NCBI GenBank assembly: GCA_001839685.1
Contig: MLAK01000585.1
Span: 54,118-98,750 of the forward strand
Reading direction: 5' to 3'
DNA length: 44,633 bases
Source of the DNA: Tritrichomonas foetus
Lineage: Eukaryota; Parabasalia; Tritrichomonadida; Tritrichomonadidae
The notes beneath the pieces were generated by a model. The model was not told where the DNA came from. It saw only the letters and a list, made by a program, of their open reading frames with translations, and ran no database searches. The translations under genes and the position numbers were made by a program. Position 1 is the first letter of the stretch; each line of letters opens with the position of its first letter. Positions 18,056 through 27,011 of this stretch are shown piece by piece.

Positions 18056-18673
18056 ATGAAAGCAATTCTTTGCGGGAACTCAACAGTCGGTAAAACGTCA
18101 ATTCTTAATGCTTTAACCGGTGTTAAAGATTTAGGACCAACTACGCCTACTCTTGGAGCAGGATGCGCGAAAGTCACATTTCAATTCAATAACCAAGAAA
18201 CGGTAATGAATTTGTGGGATACAGCCGGACAAGAGGCCTACAGATCGTTAATCAAAATATATTTTCACGGTGTTAAAGTCGCAATATTAATTTTCGATAT
18301 ATCCAATCGCCAATCTTTTGATGATCTCGACAATTGGATCAATGACATCAACGAAAGCTGTGATCGAGAAGGATGCCCTATTTTGCTTGTTGCCAACAAA
18401 ATTGATCTTATCGAAAATCGAATTATATCAGCCGAAGAAATCTCGAAAAAAGCTCATGAATTAAACTGTCCATTTATAGAAGCATCCGCTTTGACACGCG
18501 CTGGCCTCAAAGAACTCCTCATTCTGGCCTATCGGATGGGAAATGGAGAAAAAGTGCCAATCGACCCAACAGAAGAATTTTTGAGTCGTGATTTTCGATC
18601 ATATGAGGCCCAGAAAGAACAATCAATCGAATTGACAACATCAAAAGACGAAAAAGGTGGCTGTTGTGGCTAG
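18056..18673 (+). CDS. Rab-family small GTPase
   Basis: 205 residues. All G motifs are present: P-loop GNSTVGKTS (residues 7-15), switch I region TTPTLGAG, WDTAGQEAYRSL with the catalytic Gln, NKID for guanine, and EASAL. The C-terminus ends GGCCG, a double cysteine for geranylgeranylation, so the protein should cycle on and off membranes in vesicle traffic. The N-terminal extension before the first strand is very short, and the switch I Thr-Pro-Thr-Leu differs from the usual TIGVDF, so this is a divergent, probably lineage-specific Rab. No subgroup can be given. A minisatellite lies behind it. Confidence 0.9.
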   Translation: MKAILCGNSTVGKTSILNALTGVKDLGPTTPTLGAGCAKVTFQFNNQETVMNLWDTAGQEAYRSLIKIYFHGVKVAILIFDISNRQSFDDLDNWINDINESCDREGCPILLVANKIDLIENRIISAEEISKKAHELNCPFIEASALTRAGLKELLILAYRMGNGEKVPIDPTEEFLSRDFRSYEAQKEQSIELTTSKDEKGGCCG

Positions 18674-18841
18674 AATTGATGTTTTTTCTTCATTTCTTGA
18701 ATGTGATTCCGAATTTTATTCGAATGAAAGATAACCTCCAATGTTTTTACTAAAATTGATATACTTTCATCTATTTTCTTCAGATGTAATTTCTTTATCT
18801 ATTTTTCATTCATTTTTCTAATATTTTTCTTTTCGTATTTT

Positions 18842-19222
18842 AATAAATCATTAATTCCTGTTTGGATAAATCATTATTTCCTGTATGAATAAGTCATTAA
18901 TTCCTGTTTGGATAAGTCATTATTCCTGTATGAATAAGTCATTAATTCCTGTTTGGATAAATCATTATTCCTGTTTGGATAAATCACTATTCCTGTTTGA
19001 ACAAATCATTATTCCTGTTTGGATAAATCATTAATTCCTGTTTGAATAAATCATTATTTCCTGTTTGAATAAATCATTATTTCCCGTATGAATAAATCAT
19101 TATTTCCTGTATGAATAAATCATTAATTCCCGTTTGGATAAGTCATTAATTCCTGTTTGGATAAGTCATTAATTCCTGTTTGGATAAGTTATTAATTCCT
19201 GTTTGAATAAATCATTATTTCA
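18842..19222. repeat. Minisatellite, about 16-17 copies of a 22-25 bp unit
   Basis: Imperfect tandem array with units like ATAAATCATTAATTCCTG followed by TTTGG or TATGA. Variants alternate TTTGG/TATGA, AAATC/AAGTC and TTAATT/TTATT/TTATTT. It starts about 170 bases after the GTPase stop codon. It has no coding frame. Copy number is likely to vary between strains. Confidence 0.9.
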
Positions 19223-19360
19223 TGTTAGCATATATGATCTGATATCAATCTTTACTCAACTTAAAAGGACAAAAAGTTAGATTAATACAGTAATCGCGAT
19301 TATAAACATTTAGTCATACCTTAACAATGGATTATATGGCATTCCTTTTTTGGTGAAATA

Positions 19361-19963
19361 TTATAGAATGCTATTTAATCCATTGTCCCAATTATATTCG
19401 AGGTAGGTAGAATATTTTTCGGGATTGTAGCTGTGATATTTAATTTCATATTCGTTATTCATCTCATCAACTAAATCATTTCCATCATTCCAAAGTAATT
19501 CGCCGTTTTCATCATCAGTTACCACAAATTTTCGTTTAGTTAATTCTGGAATATCTTTAAAATTGATTGACGATTGAAGAAGATTAATTAAATGATTATC
19601 TGTTTCAGTTTGAAGTACTTTATTGATGTCAACTTTTTCGTATTCCGATCGATAAAACATATCATCCTTCATTAGATCTTCATCTGTCTGAAAGACAAAT
19701 CGATTAACTTTATTGGAAATTACTGCAAAATTGATGTCACCAGAATCGCCATCAAATTGTTCGGGGGTTATTTCTTCATTATATTCATCTGTTTGCACTT
19801 CTTTGTCTTCTTTTTTTGGATTATTAATGTTATTCGGGCCTCTTGTAGATAGACAGGCATCTACCCGGCCAATTTGCAGCCAACATGATTTTTTCATTAA
19901 ATAATTGATAATACCGATATTTATATATTTCAAATGAGAATGAGAATTAAAAGTGTTTTTCAT
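19361..19963 (-). CDS. Acidic protein with three LC8-type QT[DE] motifs, unknown function
   Basis: 200 residues from the first ATG. Met23 (codon at 19895-19897) may be the real start, because residues 1-22 look like translated leader. The protein is acidic and mostly hydrophilic. Three short motifs stand out: KEVQTD (54-59), FVFQTDE (89-95) and KVLQTE (115-120). They resemble the [KR]-x-[TV]-Q-T-[DE] motif bound by the dynein light chain LC8 (DYNLL). The C-terminus is aromatic-rich (YNPEKYSTYLEYNWDNG). No catalytic, membrane or coiled-coil segment is obvious. A role linked to dynein or the axoneme is only a suggestion from the motifs. It is divergent from the two-repeat Myb gene. Confidence 0.7.
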   Translation of the reverse strand: MKNTFNSHSHLKYINIGIINYLMKKSCWLQIGRVDACLSTRGPNNINNPKKEDKEVQTDEYNEEITPEQFDGDSGDINFAVISNKVNRFVFQTDEDLMKDDMFYRSEYEKVDINKVLQTETDNHLINLLQSSINFKDIPELTKRKFVVTDDENGELLWNDGNDLVDEMNNEYEIKYHSYNPEKYSTYLEYNWDNGLNSIL

Positions 19964-21092
19964 GTGCGGATCTCTGCTGCTTACAACAACTTTTTGAACA
20001 TTTAAAAAGTTCTGGTTAAAGTCAAAAAGCTCAGGTATGTTTTAAGCTAAAACAGATTATGCGATCATTTTTCGATACTTTATGAACCCAAATAAGAAAA
20101 AAAAAAAAAAAAAAAAACTAATAAAATAACATAATAGTGGCACTTATGTAATCGCAGGTAATTACAATGGCTATAAATGGAATTACATGTGAATGATGTA
20201 CTTTGGTCAGCTTTCATAACTTCCTTAACTGTAGAAATTATCTGATATTGAATATTGAACACCTTTAAAAGGAATTATACCAGCGAAGAATAATTTTTCA
20301 ATATCGTTTATAAAAAAAATTTTATAGAACATAATTTATTCAACTCTCACAAAGAAATCGTGATTTACTATTTTGATTATGACGAATTAAATCCCCATTT
20401 CCAAAAGAAGGAAAATGGTATTCGGTGAAATCTTCAATTGAGAGTTATTTGGTGGGTGAATCGATGTATATTTTGATACAATTATATAAGCAATAAAAAA
20501 ATTATCATTATAGGTTTTATTAACTCTGTAAAGAGCCTAAAAGAATTCGAACGATAAAAATACTCAGAAAATTCATTTGTCAAATTTCTACTTTCAAAAT
20601 TTCTGATATGTACGATAATCTTGAGTAAGAGAAGAGAATTGAGAATAAATGTGAAGAAATCATATTTAAGAGTTGAAAACGCGATTAATAAATAAAACAG
20701 AAAAAGTGCATGCGATACTGTCACAATTCAATAAGGTTATCGTAGGAGATTTAATTCAATTTACTAATTTTCAGAAAATTCGATCCCTTTTGATTATTTA
20801 AAAAAAATTTATCCTTTTTCTTATTCAAACTTCCTCAGGATTCAATATGCATTTAAAATTGTATAAATATTCGTCAAATTTGAAAGACGATTATCACAGA
20901 GCATTAGCCAGGTAAGTAATTAAAAAGTTTTTTAAATTGTTAAATAAAGTCATTGATAGATTGAAAAAATATTATTTGTTTAGATAGAATTCACTTTTTG
21001 AGATTAATGAATTAATTTTTGTGAAAAATGGTTTATTTTTGATAAGATTTCAATCATCACTTTTTTTTTTATAATTTTATCAATATTTTGAA
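19964..21092. other. Divergent intergenic region, about 1.1 kb
   Basis: AT-rich, with a 21-base A run at 20097-20117. GTATGT, the typical trichomonad 5' splice sequence, occurs at 20035-20040, and CAG/GTAAGT at about 20909-20916. Neither has the expected ACTAACACACAG partner downstream. A 22-residue plus-strand frame (20847-20915) ends at the second site. No gene is called. Confidence 0.4.
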
Positions 21093-21548
21093 ATGAATGA
21101 TTGCTCTGCAAAAAGAGAGAGGAGACCATTTAGTGCCGAAGAAGACGAACGATTGAAAGGCTTAGTTGCCCGCTATGGAGTAAATAATTGGACAATAATA
21201 TCTCGCCGAATGTCAAACCGCTCTGTTCGCCAGTGCCGTGAAAGATGGGTAAACGCTTTAAGTGACAATATTGTAAAAGGCGCTAAATGGACGACAGAAG
21301 AAGATCAACTCCTTCTTCAATTATATAAAGAATTTGGATCTCATTGGAAACATTTCGAAAGGTTCTTCCCAGGAAGAGCTCAGTACGATATTAGAAATCA
21401 CTGCCGCTCACTTATCAAAAAGAAAATGGATGTTTTTAACTTTCTCAATAATAAAGTTGAACCTGTGACAAAACCGCCAGCACCAACGAAAAAAATTGAT
21501 CCGCTTCTCATACCATACATTTCACAAATCATGGAATTGGATGTATAA
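21093..21548 (+). CDS. Short two-repeat Myb-like DNA-binding protein
   Basis: 151 residues with two SANT/Myb repeats and little else, the usual trichomonad form. Repeat 1 covers about 11-58 (RRPFSAEEDERLKGLVARYG, then W33 and RQCRERWVNAL). Repeat 2 covers about 62-110 (KWTTEEDQLLLQLYKEFG, then W85 and YDIRNHCRSLIKKK). One spacer Trp is replaced by Phe (13), and the last position of repeat 2 lacks Trp (HCRSLIK). Both changes are common in R2/R3-type repeats. It probably binds Myb recognition elements in promoters in the nucleus. The CK1 gene lies downstream on the same strand. Confidence 0.92.
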   Translation: MNDCSAKRERRPFSAEEDERLKGLVARYGVNNWTIISRRMSNRSVRQCRERWVNALSDNIVKGAKWTTEEDQLLLQLYKEFGSHWKHFERFFPGRAQYDIRNHCRSLIKKKMDVFNFLNNKVEPVTKPPAPTKKIDPLLIPYISQIMELDV

Positions 21549-21985
21549 CTGTTTATTATTAAATAATATTTTGAATCTTTTTTTGTCGATTATTCGAACT
21601 TATAAAATATTTATTTCTGAGGTAATAGATATCCTATACTTGATGGTCAATAATTCAGATAAAATTTCAAAATTATGGATGAGACAAATTTGATGAATAT
21701 GATGATTTTTTAATTCAATCTTTTCAGGAAATGATTTGCAATTTAATTTCCAATAAAAATTAAACTAGTGATGTTTATTTACTATTTTTTGTTATCAAAT
21801 AAAAAGATAAAAGACAACGATAACATACTTTAAGAGGATATTTGTCTGATTTCAATCAATTTTTCAATAATTTCTATCAAAAACTTGATGTCTTTACCAA
21901 TTTTTTGTATGATTTTATCGAACATTTTGTTTCGATTTTGACAGTCAAATGTATGTTCGTTATTCCAACGAACGTTTAATCAAAA
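21549..21985. other. Intergenic spacer
   Basis: AT-rich spacer between the short Myb gene and CK1. Only the CGTTT-type promoter elements at its right end are recognisable. Confidence 0.45.
21967..21977 (+). promoter_or_regulatory. AACGAACGTTT element upstream of CK1
   Basis: Two overlapping AACG cores (21967-21970 and 21971-21974) with CGTTT ending nine bases before the ATG at 21986. This is the shared promoter-proximal element in doubled form. Confidence 0.4.
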
Positions 21986-23170
21986 ATGGATCTAATAGTT
22001 GGATCCAAATTTCGCCTCAAGAAAAAAATTGGAGCTGGAAGCTTCGGCGAAATATATTGCGGAGAAAATATTAACGATCACAAAGAAGTCGCGATTAAAC
22101 TCGAATCATCTCGAACAAGGCCACCACAACTTCAAATTGAATCCAAAATTTACAAAATACTGATGGGTGGCGTTGGAATTCCCGCTATTAAGTGGTATGG
22201 TGTTGAAGGTGATTATAATGTCATGGTTGTTGAATTATTAGGAAAATCGATCGAAGATTTATTTTCAAGCCACAGCCGAAAATTTTCGCTTAAAACCGTC
22301 TTAATGCTCGCCGATCAAATGATTACCAGGATTGAATACATGCATAATAAAGGCTTGATTCATCGAGATATCAAACCCGATAATTTTACAGTTGGACTCA
22401 ATGAAAAAGAAAATCAAGTTTTTATAATCGATTACGGCCTCTCCAAAAAATATCGCGATCCAAGAACACATCAGCATATTCCATTTCGCGAGGGAAAGCA
22501 ACTCACAGGAACTGCTCGATATGCGTCCATAAACACTCATCTTGGAATTGAGCAGAGCCGAAGGGACGACTTAGAAGGCATTGCCTATGTTCTGATATAC
22601 CTATTTAAGGGCTCTTTGCCGTGGCAAGGTTTAAAAGGCGAAAATCGGAAAGAAAGGTATGAAAAAATTTCTGAGAAAAAAATAGCAACACCTGTTGAAG
22701 TGTTATGTTCTGGGATGCCTCCCGAATTTGCCACGTTTTTGATGCAGGTTAGAAGACTTGATTTTACTGATAAGCCAGACTACTCACTTTATCGGCAAAT
22801 GTTCAGAGATTTACTTTTGCGAGAAGGCTATATTTATGATTATCATTACGATTGGGTCCAAACACCGCCGATTAATACTAAATCACATCCTATTCCCAAT
22901 AATATGGGCAATTTGAATGTTGACTATGCCCATAAAGCGAATAAAGAATCAATTTCTCAATCACAGCAAAGAAACCAAAAGCCAGCAAATATTCCTATCA
23001 GACCGACTGCTGCTCAGATGCGATCTCAACTTACTTCACATCGAGTTCAACAACAAAGTGCTTCCCATTTGCTCCATTCAAAAGTGACAAAACCTCTGAA
23101 AAGTGAAGTACGAAGCCATAGAATTATGATGAAGAGAGTTACAAAGCCTCCACCTACATGGGTTGAGTAA
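21986..23170 (+). CDS. Casein kinase 1 family protein kinase
   Basis: 394 residues. CK1 kinase domain at about 9-285: glycine loop [10 protein letters not shown] (15-24), VAIKLE with Lys38, catalytic loop HRDIKPDNF, magnesium loop [10 protein letters not shown] (DFG in most kinases), and the CK1 hallmark [20 protein letters not shown] with no APE motif. SLPWQGLKG and the DFTDKPDY region are also typical. CK1 enzymes phosphorylate primed Ser/Thr in signalling, trafficking and the cell cycle. The C-terminal tail of about 105 residues is basic and Q/S/P-rich ([15 protein letters not shown]), of the kind that is often autophosphorylated to restrain activity. The gene lies between a Myb gene and another kinase on the same strand. 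Confidence 0.95.
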   Translation: MDLIVGSKFRLKKKIGAGSFGEIYCGENINDHKEVAIKLESSRTRPPQLQIESKIYKILMGGVGIPAIKWYGVEGDYNVMVVELLGKSIEDLFSSHSRKFSLKTVLMLADQMITRIEYMHNKGLIHRDIKPDNFTVGLNEKENQVFIIDYGLSKKYRDPRTHQHIPFREGKQLTGTARYASINTHLGIEQSRRDDLEGIAYVLIYLFKGSLPWQGLKGENRKERYEKISEKKIATPVEVLCSGMPPEFATFLMQVRRLDFTDKPDYSLYRQMFRDLLLREGYIYDYHYDWVQTPPINTKSHPIPNNMGNLNVDYAHKANKESISQSQQRNQKPANIPIRPTAAQMRSQLTSHRVQQQSASHLLHSKVTKPLKSEVRSHRIMMKRVTKPPPTWVE

Positions 23171-23700
23171 TTGTAATTGTGTATTATTTGTTTTTATAAT
23201 TTGTGTTTTTTTATATCAATTAATAGCATGTTTGATAATAAATTGTTTGATAATTTCGTAAATTAAATCTAATCTCATTTTTTTTTCCATTACTAAAATT
23301 TGTTTGAATGAAAATTTATGTCGATATGTATAATGATAGGAGTTTATATATTTAAATGTCATCTAAAGTTTAAGGATATTCTTAAAATCCATTTTATATT
23401 ATTGATTAATAATTTTCATGGCATCATTGATGTGAATACATATAACTCATCAATAAAAACATTGCGTAGAGATGAGTGTCATCATGGGAAAGAGTATACA
23501 AATCAGATTCCATTGTTGGTTTGTTTATCAATTTTCAATAGAAATGTTCATTCTGAAAAAAAAGAATTTGTTTTCAATTTTTTTTATATTTTTCAATACA
23601 TCTATTATAAAGTTTTGAAAAATTCGCTAATCATTTTTCTGATGATGGAAATTTCAATGGCCTTTTAGAAAAAATTCAATACATATTTCACTGATACTTA
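23171..23700. other. Intergenic spacer with initiator-like site
   Basis: AT-rich spacer of about 530 bases. A 116-codon frame at 23318-23668 is rich in I, F, N and K, lacks motifs, and is probably chance. TCACT at 23688-23692 fits the trichomonad initiator (TCA-Py-T/A) nine bases before the ATG of the next kinase. No AAACG element is present here. Confidence 0.45.
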
Positions 23701-24894
23701 ATGGACGCAGAAACATCAGCATCAACGCTTTTAGATTCAATACCTCGTTCCTTTGGAAGGTATGATTTAATAAAAGTTATTGAACATGGTTCTTTTTCAA
23801 CAATTGCACTTGTTAAAGAACGAACATCCAAAGTTGATTATGCATGTAAAATAGTTTCCCGGAAAATGCTGAAAGAGCAAAATATCATTCATATGTTTGA
23901 AAGGGAAGTTCGAATAATGCAAACTTTACATCATCCAAATATTATTTCATTGATTGATTCAATTTTTGCAAAAGATTATATCTTTCTTATAATGGAATAT
24001 TATCATCTTGGTGATCTTCATGAATATATTTGTGAGCATGGACCACTTCCAGAACCATTAATTAGGAAAATTTTCATTCAAATTGTGAAAGCTGTGAATT
24101 TTCTTCATCAGAAAAAAATTGTTCATCGTGATTTAAAACCTGAAAATATTTTAATGCATGACGAAGGACGAATTGTAATTACTGATTTTGGTTTATGCAA
24201 CACTGTTATTGATAATAATTTAATGAAAACTTTTTGTGGCTCACCAATTTATGCATCACCTGAAGTTTTTATGAAACATCCTTATGATGGAAAATTGAAT
24301 GATATTTGGTCACTTGGTTTGATTTTATTTATAATGGCAGCAGGAAGACTTCCTTGGCCAACTGACAATATAGTTCTAATGAAGAGACAGATTTGTTTTG
24401 CAGAATATGATGTTCCTTGTGACGTCTCCCCATTTTTAAGATCTTTAATTTGTTCAATATTAAAAGTTAATCCTAAAGACCGCTTAACAATAAATGAGAT
24501 TATTGATCATCCTTGGTTTACTGAAGAAAATGATGATAGTAGCGATTTTAGCAATGAAAATGATGAAAAGAAAGAAAATCTTGATAATCATAAAAATCAC
24601 AACTGCCATAAGAAAAACAATTCTAATGATGAAAATGATGAAGGAATAAAAAGAAATAATTTTATATGTAAAAAATTTGATTGCTGCGAGAAAAAATTGA
24701 ACATCAAGAAAAATGAAAGACATAAACTTGTAAAAAGTCAAAAAACAAGTGTTGTTTTTCAACAATCACCAATTTTACGACCAAAAAATGCGCGAATTCA
24801 TGTAACAAAGCCAACACCAATTCAAGTCTTAATTCGAATGATTCCTTCCAATTCAAAGAAACAAAAGTATGCTTTTTTAAAGAATCATTCTTGA
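23701..24894 (+). CDS. CAMK-like (AMPK/SNF1-related type) Ser/Thr protein kinase
   Basis: 397 residues. Kinase domain about 18-275: ACK lysine (Lys50), a helix C Glu in FEREVRIM, hinge IMEYYHLGDLHEYI, HRDLKPEN, TDFGLCN, CGSPIYASPEVF, DIWSLGLILFIMAAGRLPW, and a final RLTINEIIDHPWF. The order and the SPIYASPE/HPWF blocks are typical of the CAMK-like branch. The glycine loop is odd: EHGSFS keeps only the central Gly of GxGxxG, so nucleotide binding may be altered. The C-terminal 120 residues are acidic then basic, with N/H/K-rich low complexity and cysteines. No calmodulin-binding or UBA domain can be assigned. Confidence 0.93.
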   Translation: MDAETSASTLLDSIPRSFGRYDLIKVIEHGSFSTIALVKERTSKVDYACKIVSRKMLKEQNIIHMFEREVRIMQTLHHPNIISLIDSIFAKDYIFLIMEYYHLGDLHEYICEHGPLPEPLIRKIFIQIVKAVNFLHQKKIVHRDLKPENILMHDEGRIVITDFGLCNTVIDNNLMKTFCGSPIYASPEVFMKHPYDGKLNDIWSLGLILFIMAAGRLPWPTDNIVLMKRQICFAEYDVPCDVSPFLRSLICSILKVNPKDRLTINEIIDHPWFTEENDDSSDFSNENDEKKENLDNHKNHNCHKKNNSNDENDEGIKRNNFICKKFDCCEKKLNIKKNERHKLVKSQKTSVVFQQSPILRPKNARIHVTKPTPIQVLIRMIPSNSKKQKYAFLKNHS

Positions 24895-25134
24895 AAATAG
24901 TCTCAAACTGATTTGGATTTAAATCTTAAGTTCTGGGTTGAAAAAGATAATTGTATTTTAGTAAAAATTGCGGTTGATTAGTATTTTTATTAATCTTTTT
25001 ATATAAATTAAATAATTTGTGTAATAGAAAAAGACAATGATATATAATGTTACTCTAAAAGTTTATTCATAAATAAATAAAAAATAAAAGAAAATGAAGC
25101 TTTGCAGTTTTCATTCGACAGGAAACTATTTTTG

Positions 25135-26319
25135 TTACAAATTTTGGAATACATCGTCATTGCCAATGTCACCGACGCATCCAAAATCTATCTTAGGATC
25201 ACTATTAAGTTGTGCATCTGATTCAGACATCAGATCGAGAGAAGGCATCGCTGATGCAGACTCACCACTCAATCCAACCTGCATTGCTGATGGCATATTA
25301 AATATTGTGTTGTTAATATTAAAATTATTACTTTGATTATTATTATTGTTCACGTTACTAATGCTACTATTAACATTGCTAATGTTAATGTTCATATTAT
25401 TGTTAAGATTTGTCTTCTTGCTATTTTCCATTTTGTTAATGATATTATTATTTGTTCTGGTTTTATTATTGTTATTATGACTACTATTTTGGTTGATATT
25501 CTGATTGTTATTGTTATTTATATTAATTTGATTGCTATTGTTTTGATGATGATTATCATTAAAAGATGAAAAATCGTTATTATTATTGACTGCTGATGAT
25601 AAAAGATTGTCAAATGAATAACTTAAAGGATTCATCAAGTGAGATGAATCAACTTTTGCTTCTTTCATCGAATTTGGTGACAATAAATTATTCGATAGAA
25701 TGTTTGGTGATGAAGAAGAATTAAAAATGAAGGATCCAAAACTATCATTAAAGAAAGAATCATCAGTTAAGGCCTGGTTACCCTTTTCAATTTTCTTTCT
25801 CAAAGTCGAATGCCATCGATTTTTGATGGAATTATCTGTTCGGTTTGGAATGTTTGCTGCAATCAAAGACCACTTATTTCCATAGGCTGCATGGAGTTCT
25901 ATAATTTTCATGTCTTCCTGAGGAAGCCACGGTCCGTGATTAATTTTTGGATCAAGATGATGCATCCATCTTTCGCGGCATTGTTTTCCAACACGTCCTG
26001 GTAAAAGCGATGCGAGCTTTGTCCAACTTTTGGTGCCATATCTTTGAACATAGTTGATAATTTTTGCATCTTCTTCGCCTGTCCAGCTTCCTTTTGTAAT
26101 TGACGGATCAAGCACTTTTTTCCATCTCTCCATGATTTGTTGAGGCGTTTTGTCGGGGAAAATAGAGGTGAGCCGGTTCCAGTTCACATCCCCATTCTTT
26201 GCAATCGTTGAGAGTGTCTCGTCATCGTATTCGGTCCATTTTTGATTTTTGTGGATTTTGTTGTTTCGTTGCCGCGATCGTGTTGGTGCCAAAGGAGAAG
26301 AATCTTGGAAAGTCATCAT
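25135..26319 (-). CDS. Three-repeat (R1R2R3) Myb transcription factor
   Basis: 394 residues. Three complete Myb repeats with Trp triplets at 28/47/66, 79/99/118 and 131/150/169. R2 contains KGSWTGEEDAKIINYVQRYG and GRVGKQCRERWMHHLDP. R3 contains INHGPWLPQEDMKIIELHAAYG and NRTDNSIKNRWHSTL. R2 and R3 are very close to animal c-Myb and plant 3R-Myb, which bind YAAC[GT]G and control cell-cycle genes. The C-terminal half is Asn-rich low complexity ending in an acidic segment (DIGNDDVFQNL), possibly an activation region. The start is one of two adjacent ATGs (26317-26319 or 26314-26316). It converges on the CAMK-like kinase. Confidence 0.94.
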   Translation of the reverse strand: MMTFQDSSPLAPTRSRQRNNKIHKNQKWTEYDDETLSTIAKNGDVNWNRLTSIFPDKTPQQIMERWKKVLDPSITKGSWTGEEDAKIINYVQRYGTKSWTKLASLLPGRVGKQCRERWMHHLDPKINHGPWLPQEDMKIIELHAAYGNKWSLIAANIPNRTDNSIKNRWHSTLRKKIEKGNQALTDDSFFNDSFGSFIFNSSSSPNILSNNLLSPNSMKEAKVDSSHLMNPLSYSFDNLLSSAVNNNNDFSSFNDNHHQNNSNQININNNNNQNINQNSSHNNNNKTRTNNNIINKMENSKKTNLNNNMNINISNVNSSISNVNNNNNQSNNFNINNTIFNMPSAMQVGLSGESASAMPSLDLMSESDAQLNSDPKIDFGCVGDIGNDDVFQNL

Positions 26320-27011
26320 TTTTTTGATGATTTTTGAAGATTTTAAATTGTGCAGGAGCAGAATTTGAGTTAAAATTTGAATGTCGTGGCCAATTATTCA
26401 ATGAATTCATTGAAATTTTACATTGGAAATAAAAATGAATAACAGCTTTTTATCAAACGATGAATAGACAAAAGTTGATTTTTACACAAAAAGTTGCTGA
26501 AAACCCCGCGCTTTTTCACACTCTCCTTAAAGACCGGCAGGGTGTATAATCAATTCTATGAGTAATAGAAATGAATTCATAATTTCAAAAGGAATTCATT
26601 TCGTCAAACAATGGTATGATTTCCTGGCAATTATAAATCTTAAATTTCATTAAGTCTAGTCTGATAAGGATAAAATACTCATCATATCGTTTTTTGGACT
26701 ATTCGTTTGATCTGATTGGGAAAAAAATATCACTTATTCAAAGATTTCCTCGTCTCCAAATTTGATTTTGAAAATGTGATTCTATGTGTGATTAATGCAA
26801 AATTTCTCATTGATGATACTTTTTCGTAGGTTGGAATAATGAATACAGAATTTATAAGGGTAATTCAAAATTAAATATCAAATGTATTCTAGTTTTTCCA
26901 TTTTTCATCTGGTAAAGAATTTAATAAAGGCAAAAAAGTATTAAATATATATTTTGTGAGATTTGAATAGATGGGATGCTTTTTATCCAAGTCTTTTTAT
27001 TCGTTAATAAG
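26320..27011. other. Intergenic region with a small GC-rich island
   Basis: AT-rich spacer between the Myb and coiled-coil genes, both on the minus strand. Around 26502-26550 the composition rises sharply (CCCCGCGC, then GACCGGCAGGGTG). CACACTC and GGGTGT in this patch could pair imperfectly. It could be an unknown small RNA or a promoter element; nothing is called. Confidence 0.3.

Noticed and set aside
20035..20055. GTATGT followed by CTAAAACAG as a 21-base intron
   Set aside because: The donor fits but the acceptor is poor and no coding frame flanks it on either side.
20097..20117. 21-base A run as a retroposed poly(A) tail
   Set aside because: No coding remnant or target-site duplication was seen next to it; homopolymer runs are frequent in this AT-rich DNA.
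20847..20916. Short frame ending in CAG/GTAAGT as a first exon of the Myb gene
   Set aside because: No acceptor AG or ACTAACACACAG lies between it and the Myb ATG, and the Myb domain is complete without it.
23318..23668. 116-codon frame between the two kinase genes
   Set aside because: Composition is that of AT-rich spacer (I, F, N, K), with no motif, and it lies in the promoter region of the next kinase.
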